A DNA stretch of 64,000 nt from Megachile rotundata. Its lineage: Eukaryota; Arthropoda; Insecta; Hymenoptera; Megachilidae. The stretch lies in assembly GCF_050947335.1 (NCBI RefSeq), contig NC_134997.1, positions 8,060,001-8,124,000 on the forward strand. The letters run 5' to 3'. The notes under the pieces are model-generated. The model saw nothing but the letters and a program-made list of their open reading frames with translations. It ran no database searches and had not been told where the DNA came from. Shown piece by piece: positions 1-10,474 of this stretch (position 1 is its first letter; the number at the start of each line of letters is the position of its first letter). The position numbers and the translations under genes were made by a program.

Positions 1-510
1 AAATTTAAATATAACCTGTGTGCGAGTGACGGCTTTAAGTAGTGGTTGAAATTGATCAAATAATGATCTATTCAAATAATTGTTAGGTTAAATAATTTTT
101 GAATAGTCAATTAAATAATTTCAAATAGTTCCAAGTAGTTGATACTAATATTTCAAGTTAAATGAATAAATTTCTTTCTTAATATAGATGACACATTCGT
201 CATTAAAATATAAATATAACTTGTATACTAGTGACGGCTTTAAGTAGTGGTTGAAACTGATCAAATAATGATCTACTAAAATAATTATTAGGTTAAATAA
301 TTTTTAAATAGTCAGCTAAATAATTTCAGATAGTTCCAAGTAGTTGATACTAATATTTCAAGTTAAATGAATAAATTTCTTTCTCAGTATAAATGATACA
401 TTCGTCATTAAAATATAAACATAACTTGTATACTAGTGACGGCTTTAAGTCGTGATCGAAACGATCAAATAATGATCTACTAAAATAATTATTAATTTAA
501 ATAAATATAC
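1..510. repeat. 205-bp tandem repeat at the left edge
   Basis: Three copies are visible. The shared block GTGACGGCTTTAAG begins at 26, 231 and 436, giving an exact 205-bp period twice. Copies 1 and 2 are close to full length, and copy 3 decays after about 510. The array starts at the window edge, so it probably continues to the left. No coding potential is seen. Confidence 0.9.
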
Positions 511-1640
511 CCAAATAAAATTGCAAAATTAAATTAAGAGCAGAAAAATATTCGAAACGATATAATTGAAACCAATTACCAGATTAACTTGCTATTCCGT
601 CTTTCGCAAACGAAATTCATCAAGGCATTCATATTCGAGGTTCCAAGAATTCAGCAAGTTTCGCAGCAAATGTCGACACAAGAACAGACATTCCTCCTCC
701 TATAATCCTCCGTTCCCGTTATCCTTCTCAGCCTGTGTACCTTGAGAGAGCCTGTCCTCTCTCTGATAAGTGTCACGCTAATGCACGACACTTAACGAGC
801 CCTAAGTTTTTGCCCAACAAAGCGGACAACTTTTCGAATCGAGTTCCTCTCTCGTTTGTGCCATTAAAATGCATCCGCGTTCAAATGAACGTGATTACAG
901 TCGCGAATATTTCGGGCAACCGTGGAATCTCGTTTCCGACAACGGCCAAACTTTCCTTGGCTGAATTGAAAAAGAAGAAGTTTTTAAACTCTTCGTGATT
1001 GCCCGCTTCAAACCCTGCCGATGAAACTGCCGTTACCGTGCCTTCATTTTAATAACAATTTTTAACGCATTCTTTGTTCTGGTAACTCGTGTTAGCTGTT
1101 TCAATTTTTTCTGAGTAAGGAATATTGCAGAAGCCTTCTTTGTCGTACTCAATAATTCACTTCATTATAAAAAATTAATAGAGAAGAGTTTTGTGTGAAT
1201 CATACGTGGATGATTTAAAAAGAAATATTATTAAGTTCTACAGAAAATGTGTACAAAGTTACAGTTCAATTTATTGTACAAATAAAATGTATTGGTTTAT
1301 TTTTAATTACATGTATATGAATTTTCAAATATAATTTTTAATTCTGAATTTATAAAATGAAGTTAAGAATATTGTAATTAAAATTAAGCATTATAAAAAT
1401 CCAACCTACATTATTCAAGATTATAATTAACAATATATCTTATTGTTAACAATAAAATTAACAATATTAACAGAATTGCAATACAGAACTAAAGAGATAT
1501 AATTCCACCCCTATTCCCTCAAAAGAAGTTGCGCAACGAGAATAAAAATCGACGAGAGTAGCCAAGTATAAAAAAAGAGTTCTAGAGATCTTAAGAAGAA
1601 AAATCAATAAAACACCGAGAGGTTACTAGAACAGAGTGTA
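511..1640. other. Noncoding: GC-richer island, then AT-rich DNA
   Basis: Positions about 590-1040 are clearly less AT-rich than the flanks and hold several CpGs. A small open frame at 735-998 (+) has no recognisable protein features and is not called. From 1040 to 1640 the sequence is AT-rich, with TTAACAATA-type simple sequence near 1420-1470. I see no RNA gene or element here. Confidence 0.5.
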
Positions 1641-2286
1641 ACAGAATGGCAGATCAAAAGCAACGAGAACAGAGGGTAGAGGATCTAAATAGGCAAGAAT
1701 TAAAAGAGAAGGAAGTGTTCTTCACCTACGGAAGGGAAGTTGAAGAGATCCAAAGAGAAGAGGGTCACAGACTAAAGAGATTAAGTCGCGGAATCCTAGA
1801 AAAGGGGAGTTGAAAGGAACGCATGGATTAAGAGAGAGGGAGGTCGAATGAAGAGAGATTAAGAGTCAGAGATTTGAAAGGAGACACTAGGACACAAAGA
1901 TGCAAACAGAGAGACAGAAGGGAGAAAAGAATTCAGCCCAGAAAGCTGATTCTACCGGCAGAATGGAGATAAAAGAACAAAAAGAGACTAAAATGATCAA
2001 CTCGAGAGGAGGCTCTTAATGTATTGTGAAGATGTATTTATATTAGGGTGGCTCAAAATTTTCTTTCTCTCGTTTTGGTATAATATAATTTACCTCGAGT
2101 ATGTTCTTTATGCTGTGAATTTTATGTACGTGTCTGACTAGTTATACACTACTTCTAATGTACATATATGCATATACATAATTTCTGTATGCTTATATTA
2201 ATTTTACGTATGTATAATTTTATGTATGTCATCGTACAAAAACATGTAATATTTTTTAATAAAATTTTGCACTCAGTACATCAGGT
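1641..2286. other. Purine-rich stretch and AT-rich spacer
   Basis: About 1560-2000 is strongly purine-rich on the + strand (AGAGA/GAAGA runs). It contains a 55-codon frame at 1646-1813 starting MADQKQREQRV, whose composition simply follows the purine bias. From 2000 to 2286 the DNA is AT-rich and holds nothing I can name. Confidence 0.4.
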
Positions 2287-2700
2287 AGAAATACCACATA
2301 ACCTCAACCTCCATTTCACGTGCACTTTCGCGCCAAAAAATGGCGTCGTCCTAGACGTCACTATGACGTCATTTTCTTACGATAAACACAGAAAGAATAT
2401 AGTCTAACAAAGAGTTTTAGTCACAAGTTATGTAGTTAGACTTCAAGAATTAATTGTCTATGAAATTTCATTCCTTCCATTCTAATTTAAATAAGAAGTA
2501 CCACATAACCTCAACCTCCATTTCACGTGCACTTTCGCGCCAAAAAATGGCGTCGTCCTAGACATCACTATGACGTCATTTTCTTACGATAAACACAGAA
2601 AGAATACAGTCTAACAAAAAGTTTTATTGACAAGTTATGTAGTTAGTCTTAAAGAATTAACTGTCTATGAAATTTCTCCCTTTTCATTCTAATTTAGACA
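2287..2700. repeat. Two-copy 207-bp tandem duplication with regulatory-like motifs
   Basis: The block beginning ACCACATAACCTCAACC starts at 2293 and again at 2500, 207 bp apart, and similarity covers the whole unit. Each copy carries, within about 70 bp, CACGTG (E-box), TTTCGCGCCAAA (resembles an E2F site), a short perfect hairpin CGCCA-AAAAA-TGGCG, and TGACGTCA (full CRE palindrome). All of these survive in both copies, although the second copy has changes elsewhere (for example GACGTCAC to GACATCAC). Regulatory function is inferred. Confidence 0.75.
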
Positions 2701-3544
2701 ACAAATTTTTTAATATTCCACTGACTACAAAAAGTAAATCTTCTTCAAAGACACGTGAGTTTATTCTCTTGAATCTTACGATGTTTATTTTTAACTTTAA
2801 AGGGGTAGTTTTTACATATTTTCCTGTATATAAAATTTGTAAATAGTATGTAGCATTCGATTTTTTGAGGCATATCGAGGAGCATCTTCAGCGTCTCTTA
2901 TCGCCCTTTCCTCCCTTCTTTCAACTCTTCTATTCCCTTTTCTCTGCGCCCCTCTTTCCCATTAACCTTTCTCCTTTTCCTTCACCGTTCCCGTCAATCT
3001 CTCTGTTCACCCGCAGCCTGTCACAGCCCAAAAAGCAGCGTATCCCACAAACGAACGACGATATGCACCTGTGCTTTCATGCTCACCCCACCGGGCTACC
3101 CCTCTGTTCCTCTTTCGGCGTGCACGCGTTCCTCTTTGATGTCGCTTCTCAGACTCTGTGTACCGTGCACGGGAAAAAGAGACGAGCAGAAACGCTGTTC
3201 AAAGCATAGATTTACGTTCCACGGCCGTTTTCCAGCGAGAATGTTTTCCTATTCCATGTATATCAGCCGTGGAAAGCTGCCGGGGCGACACGTTGCCGAC
3301 GCTGAATCGGCCCGCTGGCGAAACACGCTTTAATCGACCTATCCTACGGCGAGAACGCTCGGGGAACCTCGACCTGCATTTTACACGCACAAATTTTTTC
3401 AAACCATCTACCACGGACAAACAAACACGCGGGGAATTCTGCTCGTCTTCACAGGGAAATTTCAATTTCGCTATGCGGCCTTTGACGCCTTATTTGGATG
3501 CCGACGTTCGAGGAAATCTTGAAACGATGCTTGATATGAGGCTT
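2701..3544. other. Noncoding GC-richer island
   Basis: A pyrimidine-rich run (about 2890-3010, CTTTCC/CCCTTC) is followed by a CpG-containing island to about 3540. Overlapping open frames of 84-129 codons occur on both strands here. They overlap one another in different frames, are compositionally biased and show no domain, so I treat the region as noncoding. A conserved regulatory element is possible. Confidence 0.4.
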
Positions 3545-4440
3545 TGAGGATTTTTTTATCGTTCACTGATGTATTATGAGTCTCATGGAGAAATGAGAGT
3601 TGAACACTGTGTTTGTAGGCGTTTATTGGCAGGATTTGAGAGACTGTTAGGGACTGTGGAGATTTGGGTTTGTGAAAGGAGTGATGGGGGTTGCAAGTTT
3701 CGGATACGGTTTGATACGCTGCTTTGAGAATTTTTTACCGTTCACTGATATAGTGATGGGTTGCATAGTAAAATAAGAGTTGAAGAATATATTTGTAGGA
3801 ATTTATTGGTCAAATTACTTAAGTGACCATTAGGGACTGTGGACATTGCTTAGGTTTATGAATGGAGTGATAGGGGTTGCAAGTTTTGGATACGGTTTGA
3901 TACGCTGCTTTAAAAATTTTTTATTGTTCACTGATATAGTGATGGGTTGCATAGTAAAATAAGAGTTAAAGAATATATTTGTAGGAATTTATTGGTCACA
4001 TTACTTGAGTGATCATTAGGGACTGTGGACATTTAGGTTTGTGAATGGAGTGATGGGGATTGCAAGTTTCGGATATGGTTTGATACGCTGCTTTGAGACT
4101 TTTTTATTGTTCACTGATATAGTGATGGGTTGCATAGTAAAGCAAGAGTTGAAGAATATATTTGTAGGAATTTAATGGTTGGATTACTTAAGGGGCCATT
4201 AGGGACTGTGGACATTTGTGTTTGTGAACGGATGAGGTTGTAAGATGTGGATGAGACTTAATACACTGCTTCAAGGTTTTTTTATGGTTCACTGCCATAC
4301 TGTTTGTTTCACACTAACTAAGTTAAACAAGAGTTAAAGAATATATTTGTAGGCATTTATTATAATATATACTTGATTGTGGACATTGCTTGCGTTATGT
4401 GAACAGGGTGATCATGAATGCAAGCGATGTCATGTTTCCT
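3545..4440. repeat. Tandem repeat of about 180 bp, five copies
   Basis: The marker TTCACTG recurs at about 3562, 3741, 3927, 4110 and 4288 (spacings 178-186). Each unit also carries TTGCATAGTAAAA-like text, a block GTAGGAATTTATTGG and GGGACTGTGGACATT. The first and last copies are the most diverged. No open frame spans the units. Confidence 0.88.
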
Positions 4441-5425
4441 TAAAATAAAACGCAATTTTGAGTCAATTCTGATTACAATCTGCATAGTCAAATGTTGCTG
4501 AAAATCTTAACATTTCAACATTCTTTAATTTCCTTAACGTTGCAGTAATAATTAGATAGCAACTAGCAAATTATAGGTTCGAGTCTCAAATTAAAGTTCC
4601 ATGGAGATTATGAATGGTGGTTTTTGACGTTTATTTCCGCAAATAATGAAAATTTGAAAAAATACTTCAAACAAAAGTTGTAGATCTCGTTAAAATACAT
4701 ATTTTTTGTGCTATTGATTTTTGTCGTGAAGATTATAGTTTTTGAGAAAAATGGTATTCAATGTTCAAAACTTCATATAACTTGATACAATTGGATTTTT
4801 ATGTTCATATTTAAAATTTGAGAATTTAGGAATACGATCTAACTATTCAAATTTAATCTGTTGACAAAATAATACTAATTTGTTCTATTTTTTATGTTAC
4901 AGAACTGTCGAAGATTTTCTGAAACTGAACGAGGCAAATTAGAAAACTGAATTCTTCAAGAAAAATTAATAAACCTTGAATATCTTTGTAATAAATATTT
5001 AGATTATTTTCCTGAGTATCTCAGTGAAAAAGGATTTATTAAACAAGTTTTATGAACAATTCACAGAGCATTAAAGACTCTTCGATTGATTTCATCCACT
5101 TCTGAAAAAATAATCTAAGATAAAATAAAAATCACCCAAACAAAAGATATACGTAGACTAAATATCCAATGCGTTGAACTAATAAAATGACCCTCCAATC
5201 AATATTTGACAAAATACTTGAAGAAATGAAAATTTTTGGAAATAACCAAAAAGTGTAAAATTAACCTAAAAAGAAATATTTTTCAAAATATCAGAACGGT
5301 AAAATTTGTCTTGAAAAACTCGTTCAAAAAAAAATGTCGTACAACAGAACAAAATTCACGTACAACTAATTAAACTAGAAAAGCAACGAAATTCCTCATC
5401 AATCCACAGAATTTAATTAACAGAA
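4441..5425. other. AT-rich spacer, possibly an old dispersed repeat
   Basis: The stretch 4620-4780 (AAAAGTTGTAGATCTCGTT followed by a TTGTCGTGAAGATTATAG block) resembles a sequence style I associate with dispersed repeats of insect genomes. I cannot verify this without a repeat search. The remainder to 5425 is AT-rich with no supported feature. Confidence 0.3.
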
Positions 5426-6045
5426 AGTTTCCATTAAAAGGAGGCGGAAATTCCGGGAAATTCAGCGATGTCCGAGATACCATAGAAAAACACCTTGGAC
5501 GCGTCACGGTATGGCGTGGAACGTGAAAAAATTCGTGGACGATAAATTCGGATCAGTGGCGCGAATAAATCCCGGCGAATCGAAGCGAGAGACCGGAAGC
5601 GGAAGATCGCGAATAAATTGAAAGAAATACAGGACAGCGAAGGGAAAAAGGAAGAGGAGGTTCGAAAACGCTGATAAACGCTCGAATAATGGCAACGCAA
5701 ATTGCGTTCGAGGAGGATCGCGTGATAAATGAACGACCGATGGAAATTCCTTCGGGTGCAATGTGGATGCACCCGGATCAGTTGCATTCGTTTTTGTTGA
5801 AAAGATTCGAGTGGATTGTGTCGACAACGTTTTGGGGTTTCTTGTGAAATCCTGCTGGAGAATATCGAGATAGTCTGAAGCTGATTTGGAAGCTTGTGGT
5901 GAGTGGGGTGAATCTTTTTGGGAATGGATTTATGTATTTTGAGGATGTGTACTAGGAAGTTAGGTTTGTGGATTAGGTGAGGGAATAGGTGAGAGGGAAA
6001 AATAGGGGATGATTTTGAATATCTGACTGTAGTAGTAATAGTGAT
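5426..6045. other. GC-richer island with a spurious long minus-strand frame
   Basis: A 213-codon frame lies on the minus strand at 5434-6075. Its predicted product is rich in S, F, R, H and I, has no domain, signal peptide or repeat structure, and runs out into AT-rich simple sequence at its N-terminal side. A second frame overlaps it. I regard both as chance frames in purine-biased DNA. Confidence 0.4.
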
Positions 6046-6049
6046 AGTC

Positions 6050-6420
6050 TTGTGTGTTCTTTTATCTATTTCCAATTTCTCAAATTTTCAAAATTTCAAA
6101 TTTACAAATCTCAGATCCTAAAATTTTTTAATTCTCATATGTGCAAATTTGCAAATTTACAAATTTATAAATGTTCAAATTTCAACTTCTCAATTTTAGA
6201 AATATTCAAGTCTTCACTTTCTAAAATTTACAAATTTTCATCTCTAAAAATTAACAAATGTTTAAATTCATAATTTCTCAAATTTTCAAAATCTCAAATT
6301 TACAAATCTCAGCTTCTAAAATTTAAAAATTTTCAAATATATAAATTTTGAAACCTAAATATTTAGAAATCCCCAATCTTTAAAATTCTCAAGTTCTCAA
6401 ATTCATTACAAAATTAAACC
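6050..6420. repeat. Degenerate AAATTT-based short repeat
   Basis: Irregular units of about 8-12 bp such as TTCAAATTTACAAATCTCA alternate over some 350 bp. Unit length is not constant, which points to an old, decayed minisatellite. Confidence 0.65.
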
Positions 6421-6940
6421 CTTAAATTATCACATAAATCTGTTTTTATTTAGTGTTTGTAGAAACAGTCGAACAGCAGTCTGAAAGGAATTCAATAGCA
6501 AGAAACTTGAAAACAAAAACAAGCTTGGAACACAAATTTCCAAGAAGAAACTGCAAAATTTGAACAAACGTAAAAAGAAGAGAAGAACAATCGAAATTGT
6601 GGTAAGTTTTAACTATCAACATACAGTAACAACAAAAATATACAAATTTTAATAAACTATTAATAAAATGTTAATTTACTAATAACTTTAATAAATAATG
6701 AAATATAATCTCTAAATTAAATTTTCCAGGATAAATATAATTGAAGAATCCAAGGAGTTGAGAAGATAATTTCAGCAGAAGATAATTTGAAGAAGAAATA
6801 TTACAGTGGAAATTTAATGAATGTTTCATGAAAATAAAATTCAGAGCTTGGTGGACGTTACGTTAAATAGTCAAGAATAAGAAAAATTATATATTTATTA
6901 TAATTCGTGAGAGTAAAATGATGAATTAATATATTCAGGT
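6421..6940. other. AT-rich spacer
   Basis: Between two repeat arrays the sequence is AT-rich and unique-looking. No gene, RNA or element is visible. Confidence 0.4.
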
Positions 6941-6944
6941 TATA

Positions 6945-7625
6945 GAGTAATATGTTCAAGATAAATATTTGGGTTTATTCGAATTTAATACTGGAGATAA
7001 TTCAAGTTGAATAGTGGAGTTTATTCAAGTTTAATACTGGAGGTAATTCAAGTTGAATACTGGAGTTTATTCAAGTTGAATACTGGAGTTTATTCAAGTT
7101 GAATACTGGAGATAATTCAAGTTAAATACTGCAGTTTATTCAAGTTGAATACTGGAGTCCATTCAAGATAAATACTGGAATTTGTTCAAGTTAAATACTG
7201 GAATTTGTTCAAGTTAAATACTGGAGTTTATTCAAGTTAAATACTGGAGTTTATTCAAGATAAATACTGGAATTTGTTCAAGTTAAATACTGGAATTTGT
7301 TCAAGTTAAATACTGGAGTTTATTCAAGTTGAATACTGGAGTTTATTCAAGTTTAATACTGGAATTTGTTCAAGTTAAATACTGGAGTTTATTCAAGTTA
7401 AATACTGGAGTTTATTCAAGTTGAATACTGGAATTTGTTCAAGTTAAATACTGGAGTTTATTCAAGTTGAATACTGAAGTTTATTCAAGTTAAATACTGG
7501 AGACCATTCAAGTTAAATACTGGAGTTTATTCAAGTGGAATACTCAAGTTTATTCAAGTTGAATACTCAACTTTATTCAAGTTAAATACTGGAGTTTATC
7601 CAAGATAATATTCGAGTATCTCCAA
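6945..7625. repeat. 23-bp minisatellite, close to 30 units
   Basis: The unit is TATTCAAGTTGAATACTGGAG plus two bases, repeated head to tail. Variants alternate between TTGAATAC, TTAAATAC and TTTAATAC, and between GAGTTTATTC and GAATTTGTTC. The unit contains the partial dyad TTCAAGTTGAA. It lies about 2.7 kb upstream of the gene start. Confidence 0.93.
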
Positions 7626-8499
7626 AACAATATTCCCATTTATTGAAGATAAAATTCAAATTCATTGAAGATGAGACTCCAGATAATCCAGTAAATATTC
7701 CAGTGCGTCTCTAAGTCAAACCAACAATATCTAAATACACAAAATCATCCTCAACAACAATAAACAATATTATTGTTAACAAACCATTAACAATGACCCA
7801 AGTTCTGAATATTCAAAACTAAAAAATTTTACAAAAGGAAAGAAAAGAAATCTAAAAAAGTAGTACAATACTTTTTCACTAAAAAGGACCGTATAATTTA
7901 ATTACTATGAAAATGTCATAAAAAGAGAATAATTACACAGAAGTTTAAAAAAACGTTCGCAAAGGAATAAGACTGAGCTCGAAGAAAGAAAGTTACTGTA
8001 CGAGGTTGATAATTGGATACTAACAGAATTGTCAGAAAAAAGGCAGCATATTGAAGAAAAAGTTGTAGAAGAAATTGTATGGCAAAAAGAAACCGTGGAA
8101 GCGGGCGTAAAAGTTTAAGAAGCGGACCGTGGAATCTGGGAAAGATCCGGAAGAAATTTAATTTGGAAAAATCCAACGGGAGAAAAATATCGTAGAGGAG
8201 GTTGTAACAAGAAAAAAGGCGGGAGGAACTTCGGGAACACTTTAAGGAGGTAAAGAAAAAGCCGGTGTAAAATTCAAGAAAAACGACGGTGATTTACTGG
8301 GTAGGAAAGTTCGGAGGAAATAAAAATTGAAAAATCTAAAGGACATCGAGGCAGTGACATTTTATCGCAACTTCCGGATGGAAATTTTAGGTTAGGATTC
8401 CAAGAAAAGAGGAGTTTGGAGAGATAGGGGAATTGATTGAAGAGGAAAGTTTGAACGAGTTTAAGGTTTAAATAAATTGGAAGGAAGTTTCAGATATTT
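7626..8499. other. Noncoding spacer with moderate GC
   Basis: AT-rich to about 7915, then a purine-rich, somewhat higher-GC section to about 8400. An 86-codon minus-strand frame at 7916-8176 is Phe/Leu-rich because of purine bias on the + strand and is not called. Confidence 0.4.
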
Positions 8500-9075
8500 G
8501 TTTAAAGGGGTTTATCGAAATTTGAACAGGGTTGATGAAGTTTAAACGAATTTATCAAAATTTGAATATGGTTGATGAAGTTTAAAAGAATTTATTAAAA
8601 TTTAAATATAGTTAATGAAGTTTGAAAACATTTATCAAAATTCAAGTATAGTTAATGAAGTTTGAAAGGATTTCTCAAAATTCAAATATAGTTAATGAAG
8701 TTTGAAGACATTTATCAAAATTCAAGTATAGTTAATGAAGTTTAAAAGAATTTTTCAAAATTTAAATACAGTCAATAAAGTTTAAAGAAATTTATTAAAA
8801 TTTAAACACAGTCATTGAAGTTTAAAGAAGTTCATTAAAATTTAAACACAATCATTGAAGTTTAAAGAAGTTCATTAAAATTTAAACATAATCATTGAAG
8901 TGTAAAGAAAGTTATTAAAATTTAAACACAGTTAATGAAGTTTAACGAAATTTATTAAAATTTATGTACAGTTAATTAAGTTCATCAAAATTTAAATAAA
9001 ATGAAGAATTTTGAAAGTATTTATTGAAACTTAAATAAAGTTAATGAAGTTCAAAGAAATTTATCAAAATTTGAA
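8500..9075. repeat. 40-bp tandem repeat, about 14 units
   Basis: The unit reads approximately GTTAATGAAGTTTAAAGAA then TTTATCAAAATTTAAATATA. The 40-bp register holds for most of 8520-8940, then decays into TTTGAAAGAAAT-like sequence that continues with no clear period to about 9370. Confidence 0.9.
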
Positions 9076-9600
9076 CAAAACTGAAAAAGTTCAAAGAAAA
9101 TCAAAATTGAAAGAAATCTGAAGAATTTTAAAAAAGTAATTTGAAAGAAAATTGAAAGGAATTTCAAGAATTTTAGAAAAGTAATTTTAAAGAAAATTTG
9201 AGGAATTATCATAAGTTTGAAGAACAAATTAACTTTGCAGAAATTGAAAAAATTTATGAAAATTCAAAGACTTAGAAATTCAAAAAAATTTGAATTTAGA
9301 GAAATCTGATAAATTTCAAGTTTAAACAATTTTGAAGCAGTTTGAAGAAACATAAAAAAATGCAAAAAATGTTAAACTAATTTAAAATGTAAAATGTAAA
9401 GTAACAACTCCATAAGTAATTTCTGACTGTGACAAAAACTTCAAATTTTCTTCTCAATTAATTCATTCCCATTAATCTACAAACCCTCCAAAATAAATAT
9501 TATAAATACACAATTCGATTAAAAATTACCAAAAGTAATATTCTTACTTTAAACAGTAGTTACTTCTGAAATATTACTTTTGCAATGAACAAACATTAGT
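9076..9600. other. Decayed AT-rich repeat and spacer
   Basis: A-rich sequence with GAAATTTGAAGAA-like words continues the decay of the preceding array. Nothing else is visible. Confidence 0.4.
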
Positions 9601-9619
9601 TAATTTTATTATTGTTCTC

Positions 9620-10200
9620 TGTAAAATATTTTAGTGAACATCAAGAACAGTGGATTTAAGTTGATCAGTAATAAATGTTATACGAATTCAAATTGACAGT
9701 AACATTATTTTACTTTTGCAATAAACAAATGGTTTAATCATCGATCGACGTGAAACGTCAGTGAACTTGAAGAACAGTGAATTTAAGTGGATCAGTAATA
9801 AATGTTATGCGAATTTAAATTGTTCAGTAATAAATGTTATACGAATTTAAATTGACCAGTAATAAATGTTATACGAATTTAAATTGACAATAATATTATT
9901 TCGCTTTTGAAATAAACAAACGCTTCAATCATCGATCGACGTGAAACGTCAGTGAACTTGAAGAACAGTGAATTTAAGTGAATCAGTAATAAATGTTATG
10001 CGAATTTAAATTGTTCAGTAATAAATGTTATACGAATTTAAATTGACCAGTAATAAATATTACACGAATTTAAATTGATCACTAATAAATGTTATATAAA
10101 TTGAAACAGAAAATAATATAATTGTTCTCTGTGAAATAAATAAACGATAAAATTATCGATCGACGTGAAACGTCAGTGAACTTGAAGAAGCGACTTTAAA
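9620..10200. repeat. Nested repeat directly upstream of the gene
   Basis: A higher-order unit of about 190-225 bp is marked by TCGATCGACGTGAAACGTCA at 9741, 9932 and 10156, and a diverged fourth copy starts near 9636. Each unit contains GTGAACTTGAAGAACAGTG and one or more 32-bp subunits beginning CAGTAATAAATGTTATACG. The marker includes the small dyad GACGTGAAACGTC followed by AGTG, so TCAGT, which matches the arthropod initiator consensus, occurs once per copy. The last marker lies about 165 bp before the ATG at 10321. Confidence 0.88.
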
Positions 10201-10320
10201 TTGATATTTCGTGGCATGTCACAAATATGTGATCACGCGTATCGAACATTGTTATTCGAGTGGATGATATAGATGTGAAGTGTGCTTTCGTGTTCGTGGT
10301 GACATAGTAAATTGATAAAA
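10201..10320 (+). promoter_or_regulatory. Probable 5' UTR or proximal promoter
   Basis: This unique, less AT-rich segment separates the repeat array from the start codon. An in-frame TGA at 10300-10302 blocks any N-terminal extension, which supports 10321 as the true start of the open frame. No convincing TATA box is seen. The transcription start may lie in the repeat or further upstream in a noncoding first exon. This is inference from position. Confidence 0.4.
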
Positions 10321-10474
10321 ATGATGGCGGGTGCTGGAATGTTGAGAGCCAGACGCAGAGACGTCAGTGTGAAACCGAACAGGAAACTCGACCGGAAGTC
10401 GTCGAGGGGGATGATCTACGAGAACGAGGAGCTCAGATTGAGGACAATTCATATCAACGCTGAAGTGGAACAAG
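10321..10474 (+). CDS. Coding exon 1: basic N-terminus and start of the coiled coil
   Basis: Encodes residues 1-51 plus the first base of Gly52. The start is MMAGAGMLRARRRDV, followed by a Lys/Arg-rich segment and YENEELRLRTIHINAEVEQ. ATG at 10321 and 10324 are both possible; an in-frame TGA lies at 10300. The donor is CAAG|GTAAAT at 10475, a good match to consensus. Continuity with exon 2 is shown by matching phase and by the way INAEVEQ-GQNDIKKL extends a heptad pattern across the junction. The exon stands out from its AT-rich neighbours by GC content. A minus-strand frame over the same bases is a shadow. Confidence 0.8.

Noticed and set aside
1646..1813. 55-codon frame starting MADQKQREQRV
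   Set aside because: Composition follows the purine-rich + strand. Too short and unrecognised to support as a gene.
4565..4600. GGTTCGAGTCTC resembling a tRNA B box
   Set aside because: No matching A box, acceptor stem or cloverleaf could be formed around it.
5434..6075. 213-codon minus-strand frame
   Set aside because: No recognisable domain, compositionally biased, overlapped by another frame and beginning in simple sequence. A chance frame is the better explanation.
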